Below are positions 7,409 to 16,380 of a stretch of 64,000 bases of DNA, piece by piece. Source of the DNA: Chromatiaceae bacterium (GTDB taxonomy: Bacteria > Pseudomonadota > Gammaproteobacteria > Chromatiales > Chromatiaceae); the NCBI GenBank assembly GCA_024235315.1, contig JACKMP010000007.1, positions 62,001-126,000 of the forward strand, written 5' to 3'. The position numbers were made by a program, and so were the translations under genes. How positions within the stretch are numbered: the first letter of the stretch is position 1; every line of letters starts with the position of its first letter. The notes under the pieces were generated by a model, which saw only the letters and a program-made list of their open reading frames with translations, made no database searches and was not told where the DNA came from.

Positions 7409-9349
7409 TCAGTTTTGACCGCTGGCCCGTGCCGGTGCGCTCGCCGCTGGGTCGAGCAGCAGCGCATGCACCCTGGCGATCGACGCTATCTGTGTGCGCA
7501 GCCGGGCGTCGTCACGCTGCAGTGCCTCGATTCTCTGCTGGATGGTCTTGCGCGAGTCCCCGGCATGACGCAGGTCGGCCATCTGGCGTGTCAATGCGTC
7601 GCGATGCTCTTTTACCTCTATCGACAATGGCAGCAGCGCGGTTTCGCGCCAGTGATTCGCCTCGTCGTATGCCATCTGGAAGATCGCCTGCGAGCGGCTG
7701 ACGATGGTGCGGAAGTACCGCTTGGTGACGAAGTGCTGTTCCATCAGCGTCGTACGTGCGCTGTTCCTGAAGATCTCCGCCTCCTGATCGAGCAGTCCGA
7801 GTTCCACCTGGTGACGCACGATCGATATCATCGCCGGCATCGCGAGCCGGAATCCGTGTTCGCTCTGGAAACGCCGATAAACGGTGCGCAGCAGGCGGCG
7901 CATCAGTTGTGTCTGCTTGCCGGCAACCTCCAGGCGCACATTGATTTCCTTGAACAGCGCACGCATCGCTTCTTTCAAGCCGTGGGTCGTCCACGCCCCT
8001 GTCATTGACGCGCGAATGGTGTCCAGTGTCTGATCCAGCGTCCGGACATCGAGCGCGCTCAGCAGTGTGCGGCCATGCTGGTTGAAGGCGGCCAGGCTCT
8101 GTTTGTAGGTATCCACGCTGGCCTGGTAGTGCGCCTGTGCATGCTGTGCGCTCTCCAGCATCCGCCCGATCGCCGCGTCGCTCTGATCGGCCAGGCCGGC
8201 CAGATTGCCACGTTGGTTCCCGTTGCGCTCCAGGCGACGTGTGATCAGTGTCTCGAGAGCGTCCAACGCCTGCTGGATGCTGTAGATGTGTTCATGGCGA
8301 ATGATGTCAAGGCGATTGGCCATCATGGCGTTGCCGAGGTATTTCTCCAGGCTTGCGATGCCGCTGCGCTGCTCGAGTGCGGCATTGTTCTGGACGCGGG
8401 CCAGCAGCGCCTTCTGTGCAGAGGTGGCAAACACCTGGTCGTGACTGACACCAAGCGCCAGCGCAACCTCTCGGCACTGCTTGACGATGCTCTCGGCGAT
8501 CTGGCGCGAAGAGCGTAACTCGTCCCAAAGCGTGTCGGTCTTGTTGAGGACGACCATCAGGCCGCGTCGGCCGACATGCCCCGGGCGCTGGATGAAGCGC
8601 TGCCAAACATGCAGGTCGGAGCGCGTTACGCCGGTGTCTGCAGCCAATACGAACAGGACCGCATGTGCCGCCGGCAGCATTTCGAACGTCAGCTCGGGTT
8701 CACTGCCGATGGCGTTGAGTCCCGGGGTGTCCAGGATTCGAAGCCCCTGGGCGAGCAGGGGATGACGGATGTTCAATTGGGCGAGACGCCAGCGTGGGAT
8801 GCTGCACCCTTCGGTTTCCGACGGCTCCGGCTCTGCGACCAGTCCCAGCTCGGCGGCCTCGTGCCGCGTGGCCGGCCTGCTTTGCGTGAGCTTCTGCAGA
8901 TCGCGCGACAGTGATTCCGGGTCGTTCAGATCGAGATCGGTGTGTACCCATTGATCCGGCTGATCGCGCAGCGAGGCCAGCGAATGCTCGTTGCGGCGCG
9001 TCTCGATCGGCAGCAGGCGCAGGTAGGGAGGCTGATTTTCGTCGCAAAAAATCTCGGTCGGACACATGGTGGTCCGCCCGGCGTCCGCCGGCAGCAGGCG
9101 GCGACCGTGGTGCGCAAAGAACAGCGCGTTGATCAACTCGGTCTTGCCGCGCGAGAACTCGCCGGCAACCGCAACGGTCATGTGTTCGTCGCGCAGTGCC
9201 CGTTGCGCCCGGTCGATCGCATTCCTGGTCTCGAGGGTGTACAGCCCCTGTTGCCTGAGCCAGGGCTGCAGCTGTTTGAGCAGGCGCAATTGCCTGTCCC
9301 GCCACGTGTTGAAGGCGCCTAGCTGATCGCAAAGGTTCGTGTTCGGCAT
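7409..9349 (-). CDS. Dynamin-family GTPase
   Basis: A large GTPase, 646 residues from the ATG at 9349. G-motifs are clear: P-loop GEFSRGKT at residues 63-70, switch/G3 ILDTPGLNA, and G4 VLNKTDTL. The threonine-containing switch I (AGRTTMCPTEI) matches bacterial dynamin-like proteins. After the G domain comes a long helical region typical of the stalk, and the C-terminal 50 residues look coiled coil. Bacterial dynamins act on membranes, but nothing here shows which one. Alternative starts are ATG 9364 and TTG 9424; 9349 has a GAG-containing ribosome binding site four bases upstream. Many bacterial dynamins occur as pairs; this one is alone. Confidence 0.88.
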   Translation of the reverse strand: MPNTNLCDQLGAFNTWRDRQLRLLKQLQPWLRQQGLYTLETRNAIDRAQRALRDEHMTVAVAGEFSRGKTELINALFFAHHGRRLLPADAGRTTMCPTEIFCDENQPPYLRLLPIETRRNEHSLASLRDQPDQWVHTDLDLNDPESLSRDLQKLTQSRPATRHEAAELGLVAEPEPSETEGCSIPRWRLAQLNIRHPLLAQGLRILDTPGLNAIGSEPELTFEMLPAAHAVLFVLAADTGVTRSDLHVWQRFIQRPGHVGRRGLMVVLNKTDTLWDELRSSRQIAESIVKQCREVALALGVSHDQVFATSAQKALLARVQNNAALEQRSGIASLEKYLGNAMMANRLDIIRHEHIYSIQQALDALETLITRRLERNGNQRGNLAGLADQSDAAIGRMLESAQHAQAHYQASVDTYKQSLAAFNQHGRTLLSALDVRTLDQTLDTIRASMTGAWTTHGLKEAMRALFKEINVRLEVAGKQTQLMRRLLRTVYRRFQSEHGFRLAMPAMISIVRHQVELGLLDQEAEIFRNSARTTLMEQHFVTKRYFRTIVSRSQAIFQMAYDEANHWRETALLPLSIEVKEHRDALTRQMADLRHAGDSRKTIQQRIEALQRDDARLRTQIASIARVHALLLDPAASAPARASGQN

Positions 9350-9605
9350 GATGCTCGCAGCCATCCCGGCAGTGTTGTTCTCGGCACAGGGCTGATGCCC
9401 TTTTTTATTTGCTCCGCACGGCAAGATTCAATGCCATGCGGATGGTTTTCGCCGAGTATAGGTCAAGGGCTCGGGCCCGACGCAAGTGTGCCGCGGGCAA
9501 TTGACAGGGTTCTCCGCCGACACAAGGCAAAGTCGTGCTTTTTGTTCCTCAAGCAGGCGACGGACGGCGAAATAAACGCCTGTTCGATGCGTGGTGGCGC
9601 CGCGC

Positions 9606-9899
9606 CTAACGCGCTGCAATAACGTCGGGAAGGCGGGCGGGCACCTTGATCCTGATGCGCTTGAGCTGGCTGGTCAGGCCCGCTTCGATCAGCACCGATG
9701 ACCTGCCGACACCGAACTGCTTTGCCAGCCAGCTGACCAGGTGGGCATTGGCCTTTCCGTCGACCGGCGGGGCTGTGATGGATACCCGCAGGCGGTCGAG
9801 CTGCGGTTCGCCAAAGGCATCGTGGCTCGCCTTGGGTTGCAGCTTGAGCTTCAGTATCAGGTCGGGGCCGTCCCAGCGATACCAGTCGGCTTCGGTCAC
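9606..9899 (-). CDS. yggU: YggU family protein (DUF167)
   Basis: A 97-residue protein of the conserved YggU/DUF167 family of unknown function, found in bacteria, archaea and eukaryotes. The family signature is clear: KLQPKASHDAF in the first third and ITAPPVDGKANAHLVSWLAKQFGV in the middle. Its start overlaps the yggT stop by four bases (ATGA-type), so the two are translationally coupled, as in many gammaproteobacteria where yggS-proC-yggT-yggU form one operon. Confidence 0.94.
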   Translation of the reverse strand: MTEADWYRWDGPDLILKLKLQPKASHDAFGEPQLDRLRVSITAPPVDGKANAHLVSWLAKQFGVGRSSVLIEAGLTSQLKRIRIKVPARLPDVIAAR

Positions 9900-10474
9900 A
9901 GCATCTGGCCGATCAGGTCTTTGATCGGTGGGACCAGCAGCATTTCCAGTACCACCAGGCCGAGCATGACCACCATCGGTGACAGGTCGAGTCCGCCCAT
10001 GTCCGGCATGCGGCGCCGCACCGGTGCCAGCAGCGGTTCGGTCAGGCTGATGATCAGGCTGATCGCCGGGTTGTGACTGCCCGGGTTGATCCAGCTGACA
10101 ATCACCTGGATCAGAATCGCGAACAGGAAAACATTGATCACCAGCGAGATCAATTCAGGGATCGCCAGCAGCGCGGCTGCGGAGATCTGCAATCCGGCCC
10201 CCGAAAGGGCGAGAATGGCAAGTTGTTCGACCGCCACCACGGCCCAGGCGAGCACCAGCGATGCGATGTCCATGCCGGACACGCCCGGGATCACGCGTCG
10301 CAACGGGTTCAGCAGGGGTTTGGTGGCCTTCACGATGAATTGTGACAGCGGATTGTAGAAGTCAGCGCGCATCAACTGCAGCAGGAAGCGCAACACCACC
10401 AGTGTCGCATACAGGCCGAACAGCACCTGGACCAGGAAGATCGCCGGCTGTGCAAGATAACCTCCACCCATCAC
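9896..10474 (-). CDS. yggT: YggT family integral membrane protein
   Basis: A 192-residue inner-membrane protein made of two tandem YGGT units of about 90 residues. Each has a pair of hydrophobic helices and the sequence NP-L-RxxxP-xxG-D (NPLRRVIPGVSGMD, then APVRRRMPDMGGLD). YggT proteins have been connected to osmotic tolerance and, in plastids, to cytochrome maturation and nucleoid distribution; the role here is unknown. It overlaps the proC stop by four bases and the yggU start by four bases, which places it firmly inside the yggS-proC-yggT-yggU operon. Confidence 0.95.
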   Translation of the reverse strand: MMGGGYLAQPAIFLVQVLFGLYATLVVLRFLLQLMRADFYNPLSQFIVKATKPLLNPLRRVIPGVSGMDIASLVLAWAVVAVEQLAILALSGAGLQISAAALLAIPELISLVINVFLFAILIQVIVSWINPGSHNPAISLIISLTEPLLAPVRRRMPDMGGLDLSPMVVMLGLVVLEMLLVPPIKDLIGQML

Positions 10475-11295
10475 ACACCTCCAAGACTACGGGAGAGTTC
10501 AATCGAGCGATCACGCGCTGCGGTCAGCGCGCGTTTGAACAGGTCGCGGATGCCGCCATCCTCCAGGGTGCCGAGAGCGCGTTCCGTGGTCCCGCCCGGC
10601 GAGGTGACGCGGGCCCGCAACACCTCGGGTGGGTCGGTGCTCTCGAGCGCCATGCGCGCGGCACCAAACGCCGTTTGCAGGGTCAGCAGGTGTGCTGTTT
10701 CGGGTGTCAGTCCGAGGTCGCGCGCGGCTGCCTCCAGCGCCTCCATGACGAGGAACAAGTAGGCCGGCCCACTGCCGGAAAGGGCGGTGACCGCATCCAT
10801 CAGCGACTCGTCTTCGATCCATTGGGCGAGCCCGACCGAGCGCATCAGTGATTCTGCCCGTTCGCGTTGTGTTGGCGAAACTTCGGGTGTCGCGTACAGC
10901 ACAGTGGCGCCCGACTGGATGATCGCCGGGGTGTTCGGCATGGTGCGCACCAGTGCCACCCCGCCACCGAGCCAGGACTGCAGGCTGTCGCAGCGAATTC
11001 CCGCGGCGATCGAGATGACCAGCGGTCGGCGTTGCTGCACCGATGCAGCGAGTTCTTCGGCCACCCCGCGGAGGATTTGCGGCTTGACCGCCAGTACCAG
11101 GGTGTCGGCAAGTGCGGCAGCCTCGCGGTTGTCCTGCAGTGTCCGGATACCGGTGGCCTCGCTCAGCGCACTGCACTTTTCGGCCGACGGGTCGGTGGCG
11201 ATCAGTTGTCCTGGCGGAACACCGTCGGCAAGCAGTCCGCCGATCAATGCCCCGGCCATGTTGCCGGCACCGATGAATGCGATTTGTCTGGTCAT
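10471..11295 (-). CDS. proC: Pyrroline-5-carboxylate reductase
   Basis: Reduces 1-pyrroline-5-carboxylate to proline with NAD(P)H, the last step of proline synthesis. It has 274 residues, as usual. The Rossmann loop FIGAGNMAGALIGG is at residues 6-19. The C-terminal dimerisation domain carries the conserved ALSGSGPAYLF and RARVTSPGGTTERAL segments that line the active site. It is cotranscribed with yggT (four-base overlap). The gap to yggS upstream is 206 bases and holds an inverted repeat. Confidence 0.97.
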   Translation of the reverse strand: MTRQIAFIGAGNMAGALIGGLLADGVPPGQLIATDPSAEKCSALSEATGIRTLQDNREAAALADTLVLAVKPQILRGVAEELAASVQQRRPLVISIAAGIRCDSLQSWLGGGVALVRTMPNTPAIIQSGATVLYATPEVSPTQRERAESLMRSVGLAQWIEDESLMDAVTALSGSGPAYLFLVMEALEAAARDLGLTPETAHLLTLQTAFGAARMALESTDPPEVLRARVTSPGGTTERALGTLEDGGIRDLFKRALTAARDRSIELSRSLGGV

Positions 11296-11407
11296 TGCCT
11301 GCGTGAGTTCCGTCTGTCCTTCATTGGTTCAATAGTCTAACGGACAAGGCTGTCAGCCGCCCCAAATCATGAACCCACTGCCAGCCACGGCCGTTTCCCC
11401 CTCTCCT

Positions 11408-11453
11408 TGCTCTCTTCCAGAGGGAGAGCAGGGCGCAGACTCGCTTCGCGAGT
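11408..11453. repeat. Inverted repeats between yggS and proC
   Basis: Two adjacent hairpins occupy the yggS-proC gap. The first pairs TGCTCTC (11408-11414) with GAGAGCA (11424-11430). The second pairs ACTCGC (11439-11444) with GCGAGT (11448-11453) across a three-base loop. No T-run follows on the minus strand, so this is not a canonical intrinsic terminator. The surrounding CTCTCC...GAGGGAGAG composition resembles short interspersed hairpin repeats seen between genes in other proteobacteria. Confidence 0.6.
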
Positions 11454-11501
11454 TTCACGTTAACCGATGTGCGCAGCGGCGGTGTTGCCTGAATGGCCCC
11501 G

Positions 11502-12188
11502 TCAATCCCGCGGACCGAAGATATCCGTGCCGATCCTGACGATGGTCGCGCCTTCGCGAATCGCGGCCTCCATGTCGTCGCTCATGCCCATCGACAGTGT
11601 GTCGACATCGAGGCCGGAGGCGCGCAGCGATTCGAGCAGTCCGCGCAGACCGGCGAATGCCGCATCCCGACTTGTGGTGCGGGCGTTCGGGTCGGGCATG
11701 GTCATAAGGCCGCGCAATCGCAGGCGCGGCAATCGGGCCACTTTGAGGGCCAGCGCTTCGACCTCGGTCGGGTCCACGCCACCTTTGGTCACTTCGCCGC
11801 TGAGGTTGACCTGGATGCACACCTGCAACGGTGGCAGCTCGGCCGGCCGATGTGAACTCAGCTGCTCGGCATGCTTCAGGCTGTCGATGCCGTGGACCCA
11901 GGTAAAATGGCGACTTATATCGGCGCACTTGTTGCTCTGCAGGCGGCCGATGAAATGCCATTCGATATCTTTGTCGGCAAGCGTGCGGATCTTGGGCAGG
12001 GCATCCTGCAGGTAATTTTCGCCGAATGCTCGCTGGCCGGCGCCGAAGGCAGCCGCCACGTCGCTCGCCGGTTTGGTCTTGCTCACGGCGAGCAGCATGA
12101 TCTCGCCGGGCGAACGGCCAGCCGCCATGGCGGCGCGGTGGATGCGCTCCTGCACATGTGCCAATCTTTCGGGAATTTGGTTCATCAT
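11502..12188 (-). CDS. yggS: PLP-binding protein YggS (PLPBP/COG0325)
   Basis: A cytoplasmic pyridoxal-phosphate carrier of the alanine-racemase-like barrel fold without known catalytic activity. The family keeps PLP and amino-acid pools in balance. It has 228 residues. The PLP lysine is Lys37 in AVSKTKP, and further family motifs are GENYLQDA, WHFIGRLQSNK and GMSDDMEAAI near the C-terminus. It lies divergent from pilT with 129 bases between the starts, the same arrangement as in Pseudomonas. proC is downstream. Confidence 0.97.
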   Translation of the reverse strand: MMNQIPERLAHVQERIHRAAMAAGRSPGEIMLLAVSKTKPASDVAAAFGAGQRAFGENYLQDALPKIRTLADKDIEWHFIGRLQSNKCADISRHFTWVHGIDSLKHAEQLSSHRPAELPPLQVCIQVNLSGEVTKGGVDPTEVEALALKVARLPRLRLRGLMTMPDPNARTTSRDAAFAGLRGLLESLRASGLDVDTLSMGMSDDMEAAIREGATIVRIGTDIFGPRD

Positions 12189-12317
12189 ACCTCTATCATT
12201 GCTCTGATTGGCCCCAAGCGGGGCGTCGCCGGCAATCGCGGCTCAACTCGGGCGGCCCGCTGTCGATAAACCATACCAACGACTACGTTAAACATTTCTG
12301 GCTGTTGCGGGAACACT

Positions 12318-13355
12318 ATGGATATTGCTGAGCTCCTCGCCTTTAGCGTCAAACACAATGCATCGGACTTGCACCTTTCCGCCGGGCTGCCGCCAATGAT
12401 CCGCGTGGATGGCGACATCCGGCGCATCAATGTGCCGGTGCTCGACCACAAGAGCGTTCATGAGCTGGTTTACGACATCATGAACGACAAGCAGCGCAAG
12501 GATTACGAGGAGTTCTTCGAGGTCGATTTCTCGTTTGAAATCCCCGGGTTGGCACGGTTCCGTGTCAATGCGTTCAACCAGGACCGCGGCGCCGCCGCGG
12601 TGTTTCGTACGATTCCGTCGAAGATCCTCAGCCTGGAGGAGCTCAACTGCCCGTCGGTATTCAAGAACATCTGCGACAACCCGCGGGGCCTGGTGCTGGT
12701 GACCGGCCCGACCGGTTCGGGCAAGTCGACGACGCTGGCCGCGATGATGGACTACAAGAACGATACCGAGTACGGCCACATCCTGACCATCGAGGATCCG
12801 ATCGAATTCGTTCACCAGAGCAAGAAGTGCCTGATCAACCAGCGCGAGGTGCATCGCGATACGCTCGGATTCGCCGAGGCGCTGCGTTCGGCATTGCGCG
12901 AAGACCCGGACATCATCCTGGTCGGCGAACTGCGTGACCTGGAGACCATCCGACTGGCGATGACGGCAGCGGAAACCGGCCACCTGGTGTTCGGCACCCT
13001 GCATACCAGCTCGGCAGCCAAGACGATCGACCGCATCGTCGACGTCTTCCCGGCAGGCGAGAAGGCGATGGTCCGCTCGATGCTTTCCGAATCGTTGCGC
13101 GCCGTCATCTCGCAAACGCTGCTCAAGCGTACAGGCGGCGGGCGGGTTGCCTGTCACGAGATCATGATCGGCACACCCGCGATCAGAAATCTGATCCGCG
13201 AAGACAAGGTTGCACAGATGTACTCGGCAATTCAGACCGGGCAGGCACACGGCATGCAGACCCTCGATCAGGCCATGCAGGACATGCTGCGCAAGGGGTT
13301 GATCTCGAAACAGGACGCGATTTCGCGCGCGGTCAACAAGGAGCTGTTCGGCTAG
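12318..13355 (+). CDS. pilT: Type IV pilus retraction ATPase PilT
   Basis: Hexameric AAA+ motor at the inner-membrane base of type IV pili that powers retraction and twitching. It has 345 residues. An N-terminal PAS-like domain is followed by Walker A GPTGSGKST at residues 130-138, an Asp box, Walker B (DIILVGELRD) and the His box (TGHLVFGTLHT). The C-terminal AIRNLIRE segment is the AIRNLIR-type motif needed for retraction. pilU follows 98 bases later. Divergent from yggS. Confidence 0.98.
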   Translation: MDIAELLAFSVKHNASDLHLSAGLPPMIRVDGDIRRINVPVLDHKSVHELVYDIMNDKQRKDYEEFFEVDFSFEIPGLARFRVNAFNQDRGAAAVFRTIPSKILSLEELNCPSVFKNICDNPRGLVLVTGPTGSGKSTTLAAMMDYKNDTEYGHILTIEDPIEFVHQSKKCLINQREVHRDTLGFAEALRSALREDPDIILVGELRDLETIRLAMTAAETGHLVFGTLHTSSAAKTIDRIVDVFPAGEKAMVRSMLSESLRAVISQTLLKRTGGGRVACHEIMIGTPAIRNLIREDKVAQMYSAIQTGQAHGMQTLDQAMQDMLRKGLISKQDAISRAVNKELFG

Positions 13356-13453
13356 ACGGCCCCGGCAAATTGTGGTCATGTTCACGGCGAAGTGCCTGAC
13401 CCTTGTGCCGCATGCGGGGCCAGGTTCGCACAGCGCTGCTTGGAGGGCATTGC

Positions 13454-14566
13454 ATGGACTTTAACGATATCCTGGACATGATGGTCCAGAAGAAGGCGTC
13501 TGACCTTTTCATCACCGCCGATATCCCGCCGAGCATCAAGGTGCATGGGCGCATCATGCCGGTCTCGAAGACCAAGCTGGACGCACCGCAGACGCGCGAG
13601 TTGACCCTGTCGCTGATGACACCCGAGCAGCGCGACGAGTTCCTGCATACCAAGGAATGCAACTTCGCGTTCAGTGCCAAGAATGTGGGGCGCTTCCGCG
13701 TGAGCGCCTTCGTGCAGCGCGACTCTGTGGGCATGGTGCTCAGACGAATCGAGACGCGTATCCCCACCTTCGAGGAGCTTGGGCTGCCGCACAACCTGCA
13801 TGATCTGGCGATGGCAAACCGCGGTATCGTCTTTTTTGTCGGCGCCACGGGCACGGGTAAGTCGACGTCGCTGGCGGCGATGGTCGGTTACCGCAACCAG
13901 AACAGCACCGGCCATATCATCAGTATCGAGGACCCGATCGAGTTTCTGCACAATCATGCCGGTTGCATCGTCACTCAACGCGAGGTGGGTCTGGATACCG
14001 AGTCGTACGAGGTGGCGCTGAAAAACACGCTGCGCCAGGCGCCGGATGTGATTCTGATCGGTGAGATCCGCACTCGCGAGGCGATGGAGCACGCAATCAC
14101 CTTTGCCGAGACCGGACACCTCGTGTTGACGACGCTGCACGCCAACAATGCCAACCAGGCGCTCGATCGCATCCTGCATTTCTTCCCCGAGGAGCAGCAC
14201 GACCAGATTCTGATGGACCTGTCGCTCAACCTGCGCGGCATCGTCGCGCAGCAACTGATCAGGCGCCCCGACGGCAATGGCCGGCGGGCCATCATGGAGG
14301 TCATGCTCAACACGCCGCTGGTTTCCGATCTGATCCTCAAGGGCGAGGTTCACAAGCTCAAGGAGCTGATGAAGCGTTCGACAGAGCACGGCATGATCAC
14401 CTTCGATCAGGCCCTGTATGATGCGTACCGGCGCGGCGAAATCACCCAGGAAGACGCGCTGCGGCATGCTGACTCATCAAACGAGGTGCGGTTGATGATC
14501 AAACTTGGCGACACCAGTCCCAATGCACTGAACCGTGATGCCGGAAAGATGAGTTTCAGCGAGTGA
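13454..14566 (+). CDS. pilU: Type IV pilus accessory retraction ATPase PilU
   Basis: PilT paralogue that assists PilT in pilus retraction. It has 370 residues from the ATG at 13454, which has an ideal GGAGGG ribosome binding site at 13442-13447. The in-frame codon at 13403 lacks one. Walker A is GATGTGKST at residues 130-138, Walker B is DVILIGEIRT and the His box is TGHLVLTTLHA. The C-terminal tail is longer than in PilT, as expected for PilU. A 194-base gap follows before the unrelated sensory module. Confidence 0.98.
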   Translation: MDFNDILDMMVQKKASDLFITADIPPSIKVHGRIMPVSKTKLDAPQTRELTLSLMTPEQRDEFLHTKECNFAFSAKNVGRFRVSAFVQRDSVGMVLRRIETRIPTFEELGLPHNLHDLAMANRGIVFFVGATGTGKSTSLAAMVGYRNQNSTGHIISIEDPIEFLHNHAGCIVTQREVGLDTESYEVALKNTLRQAPDVILIGEIRTREAMEHAITFAETGHLVLTTLHANNANQALDRILHFFPEEQHDQILMDLSLNLRGIVAQQLIRRPDGNGRRAIMEVMLNTPLVSDLILKGEVHKLKELMKRSTEHGMITFDQALYDAYRRGEITQEDALRHADSSNEVRLMIKLGDTSPNALNRDAGKMSFSE

Positions 14567-14760
14567 TGAGGCATGTTGCAATGCACCCGGTCGGTTTTTT
14601 GGAGTAACACCGTTATCGGTTGACCCAAAACCCTTATCCCGATGTCTGGCGGTCTGGTAACCGTATTTCTTGCGATCGCCATGCGATGCGGATGACAGGC
14701 CTTGCTACCCTGCAGTAGGGTATTGAGTAGACAAAGGCTTGTACACGGACGTCAAACCGC

Positions 14761-15180
14761 TTGATCCGCTATTTCCGTTCATTGTCGTTGCTGTTGATTG
14801 CGGTGCTTGTTGCGCCGGCCGGAGCGGCTCAGATCGTCGTGCACCACGACGTTGCCAGGCAGGCGTTGACGCTCAATGTCGCCCGCCTGATCTTCACCAT
14901 GCGCCTGTTGCACTGGCCCGATGGGACCCGGGTGCGGGTGTTCGTGCTGCCGGATGCCGATCCGTTGCACCAGGAGTTTGCCAAGAGGTCGCTGGATCTC
15001 TATCCGCGGCAGTTGCGCCGCGTATGGGACAGGCACCTGTTTTCCGGTGCCGGCGCCATTCCCGTAGAGGTTTCTTCAGTGGAGGAAATGTTGAGACGGG
15101 TCGCGGAAACCCCAGGCGCCGTCGGCTATCTGCCGGATGGGCTTGCCAGGGGCGAGGTGAGGGTGGTCAATGTCCAGTAG
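14761..15180 (+). CDS. Small PstS-like periplasmic substrate-binding domain protein
   Basis: A 139-residue secreted protein with a signal peptide (residues 1-22, ending PAGA). The mature part looks like a short, half-size version of the PstS-type phosphate-binding fold. It has the IF-x-x-x-x-x-WPDG segment, an RRVWDRHLFSGAG segment and PGAVGYLP near the C-terminus, which are characteristic of small PBP-like proteins encoded next to sensor kinases or GGDEF proteins. The start is TTG at 14761; no in-frame ATG gives a signal peptide. It overlaps the next gene by eleven bases, so the two are coupled. It may bind an anion and present it to the downstream kinase; this is inference. Confidence 0.78.
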   Translation: MIRYFRSLSLLLIAVLVAPAGAAQIVVHHDVARQALTLNVARLIFTMRLLHWPDGTRVRVFVLPDADPLHQEFAKRSLDLYPRQLRRVWDRHLFSGAGAIPVEVSSVEEMLRRVAETPGAVGYLPDGLARGEVRVVNVQ

Positions 15181-16372
15181 CCGTATCTTTCGCGTTTTGC
15201 TGCCCGGATTGGCGCTCATGTGCTGCTGTTCCAGCCTTGTTTCGGCTGGCGGGTTTGATGAAGTGGAGGTGCATGGATTTGCCACTCAGGGCTTCATCAA
15301 GACCAGTGCCAACAGTTTCTTCGGTGACAGTGAGGATGGCAGTTTCGAATTCACCGAGCTCGGGGTGAATGCCAGCATGGACGCGACGGAGGACATCCGG
15401 CTGTCCGGGCAATTGCTGTCACGCAGGGCCGGTGAGATGTATTCCGGCACACCGAGCATCGATTTCGCACTGGCTGACTTCACTGTCCGCAGTACCGAAA
15501 ACGATAATTTCGGAATCATGCTCGGGCGCATAAAGAACCCGCTGGGACTGTTCAACGAGACCAGGGATGTTGCCTTCACGCGCCCCGGTTTTCTTGTCCC
15601 CCAGGTGGTCTACTACGACAAGGTTCGTAACCTTATCCTTTCCGCGGACGGTCTGGCGGCACGGATGTCGACATTCAGTGAATTGGCAAACGTGAGTCTT
15701 TATTTGGCTGCGGGGCAGCCCCTGACTGATGAAAATGTCGAGTATGTATACCTAGGGAGCGGATATGAAGGCGATTTTTCACCCGATGGTTTGTCGTACA
15801 TCGGCAGGGTATTGGTAGAAAAGCCGGATGGCACCGTTCGCGCATCGCTCAGCATCGCTTCAACATCGATGAAATTCGAGAGGGGTGCATCGGATCCGAT
15901 TGGAAATGGCGGTGTCAGTCTAGTCTATGGAATCGGGTCGCTGCAGTGCGTTGTCAATGACTGGACCTTTACTTCGGAGTATATGCAGGAACCTATTGAA
16001 TGGCGGGGGTTTGTGGGCTCACCACTCGCCGGAAAGGAGGCGACCGGTGAAAGCTACTATTTCCAAGCAGCTTGGCAGGCACGTACCGACGTTGAGGTAA
16101 TGATCCGCTACGGTGAGGGCTATGCCGACCGTGCGGACCACTCCGGCGTACGTATCGAGCAGGCGACGGGCGGCGCGATACCGGCACATACGCAGTATTC
16201 GAAGATCGCCACGGCGGGTATCCGATGGGATGTCTCCTCGCAGTTAATGGTCCGCGCGGAATACCAGCGGCACAACGGCACTTTGATACTAAGCAACCGG
16301 GAAAACCCGGTGCCCGCTGCCACCGTGCCGGACTGGGACATGTTTGCACTGTCTGTCTCTTACCGGTTCTAG
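15170..16372 (+). CDS. Outer-membrane beta-barrel (porin-like) protein
   Basis: A 400-residue secreted protein with a signal peptide of about 26 residues (ending LVSA). Alternating hydrophobic/polar strands run throughout, and the C-terminus ends in phenylalanine within a SVSYRF strand, the classic BamA-recognition signature of outer-membrane barrels. Early mature sequence VHGFATQGFIKT is of a type found in porin-like proteins of sulfur-oxidising gammaproteobacteria. The middle (around 15700-16000) has slightly lower GC than its neighbours. It overlaps the PstS-like gene and stops eight bases before the hybrid kinase. Substrate unknown. Confidence 0.82.
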   Translation: MSSSRIFRVLLPGLALMCCCSSLVSAGGFDEVEVHGFATQGFIKTSANSFFGDSEDGSFEFTELGVNASMDATEDIRLSGQLLSRRAGEMYSGTPSIDFALADFTVRSTENDNFGIMLGRIKNPLGLFNETRDVAFTRPGFLVPQVVYYDKVRNLILSADGLAARMSTFSELANVSLYLAAGQPLTDENVEYVYLGSGYEGDFSPDGLSYIGRVLVEKPDGTVRASLSIASTSMKFERGASDPIGNGGVSLVYGIGSLQCVVNDWTFTSEYMQEPIEWRGFVGSPLAGKEATGESYYFQAAWQARTDVEVMIRYGEGYADRADHSGVRIEQATGGAIPAHTQYSKIATAGIRWDVSSQLMVRAEYQRHNGTLILSNRENPVPAATVPDWDMFALSVSYRF

Positions 16373-16380
16373 CACCCGCC

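Noticed and set aside
9389..9410. Terminator-like hairpin GGGCTGATGCCC followed by TTTTTT on the plus strand
   Set aside because: No plus-strand gene ends upstream. The stem is only five base pairs, and the site lies in the leader of a minus-strand gene.
12288..14467. Long open frames antisense to pilT and pilU
   Set aside because: Both lie entirely opposite well-recognised ATPases and have shadow-type composition.
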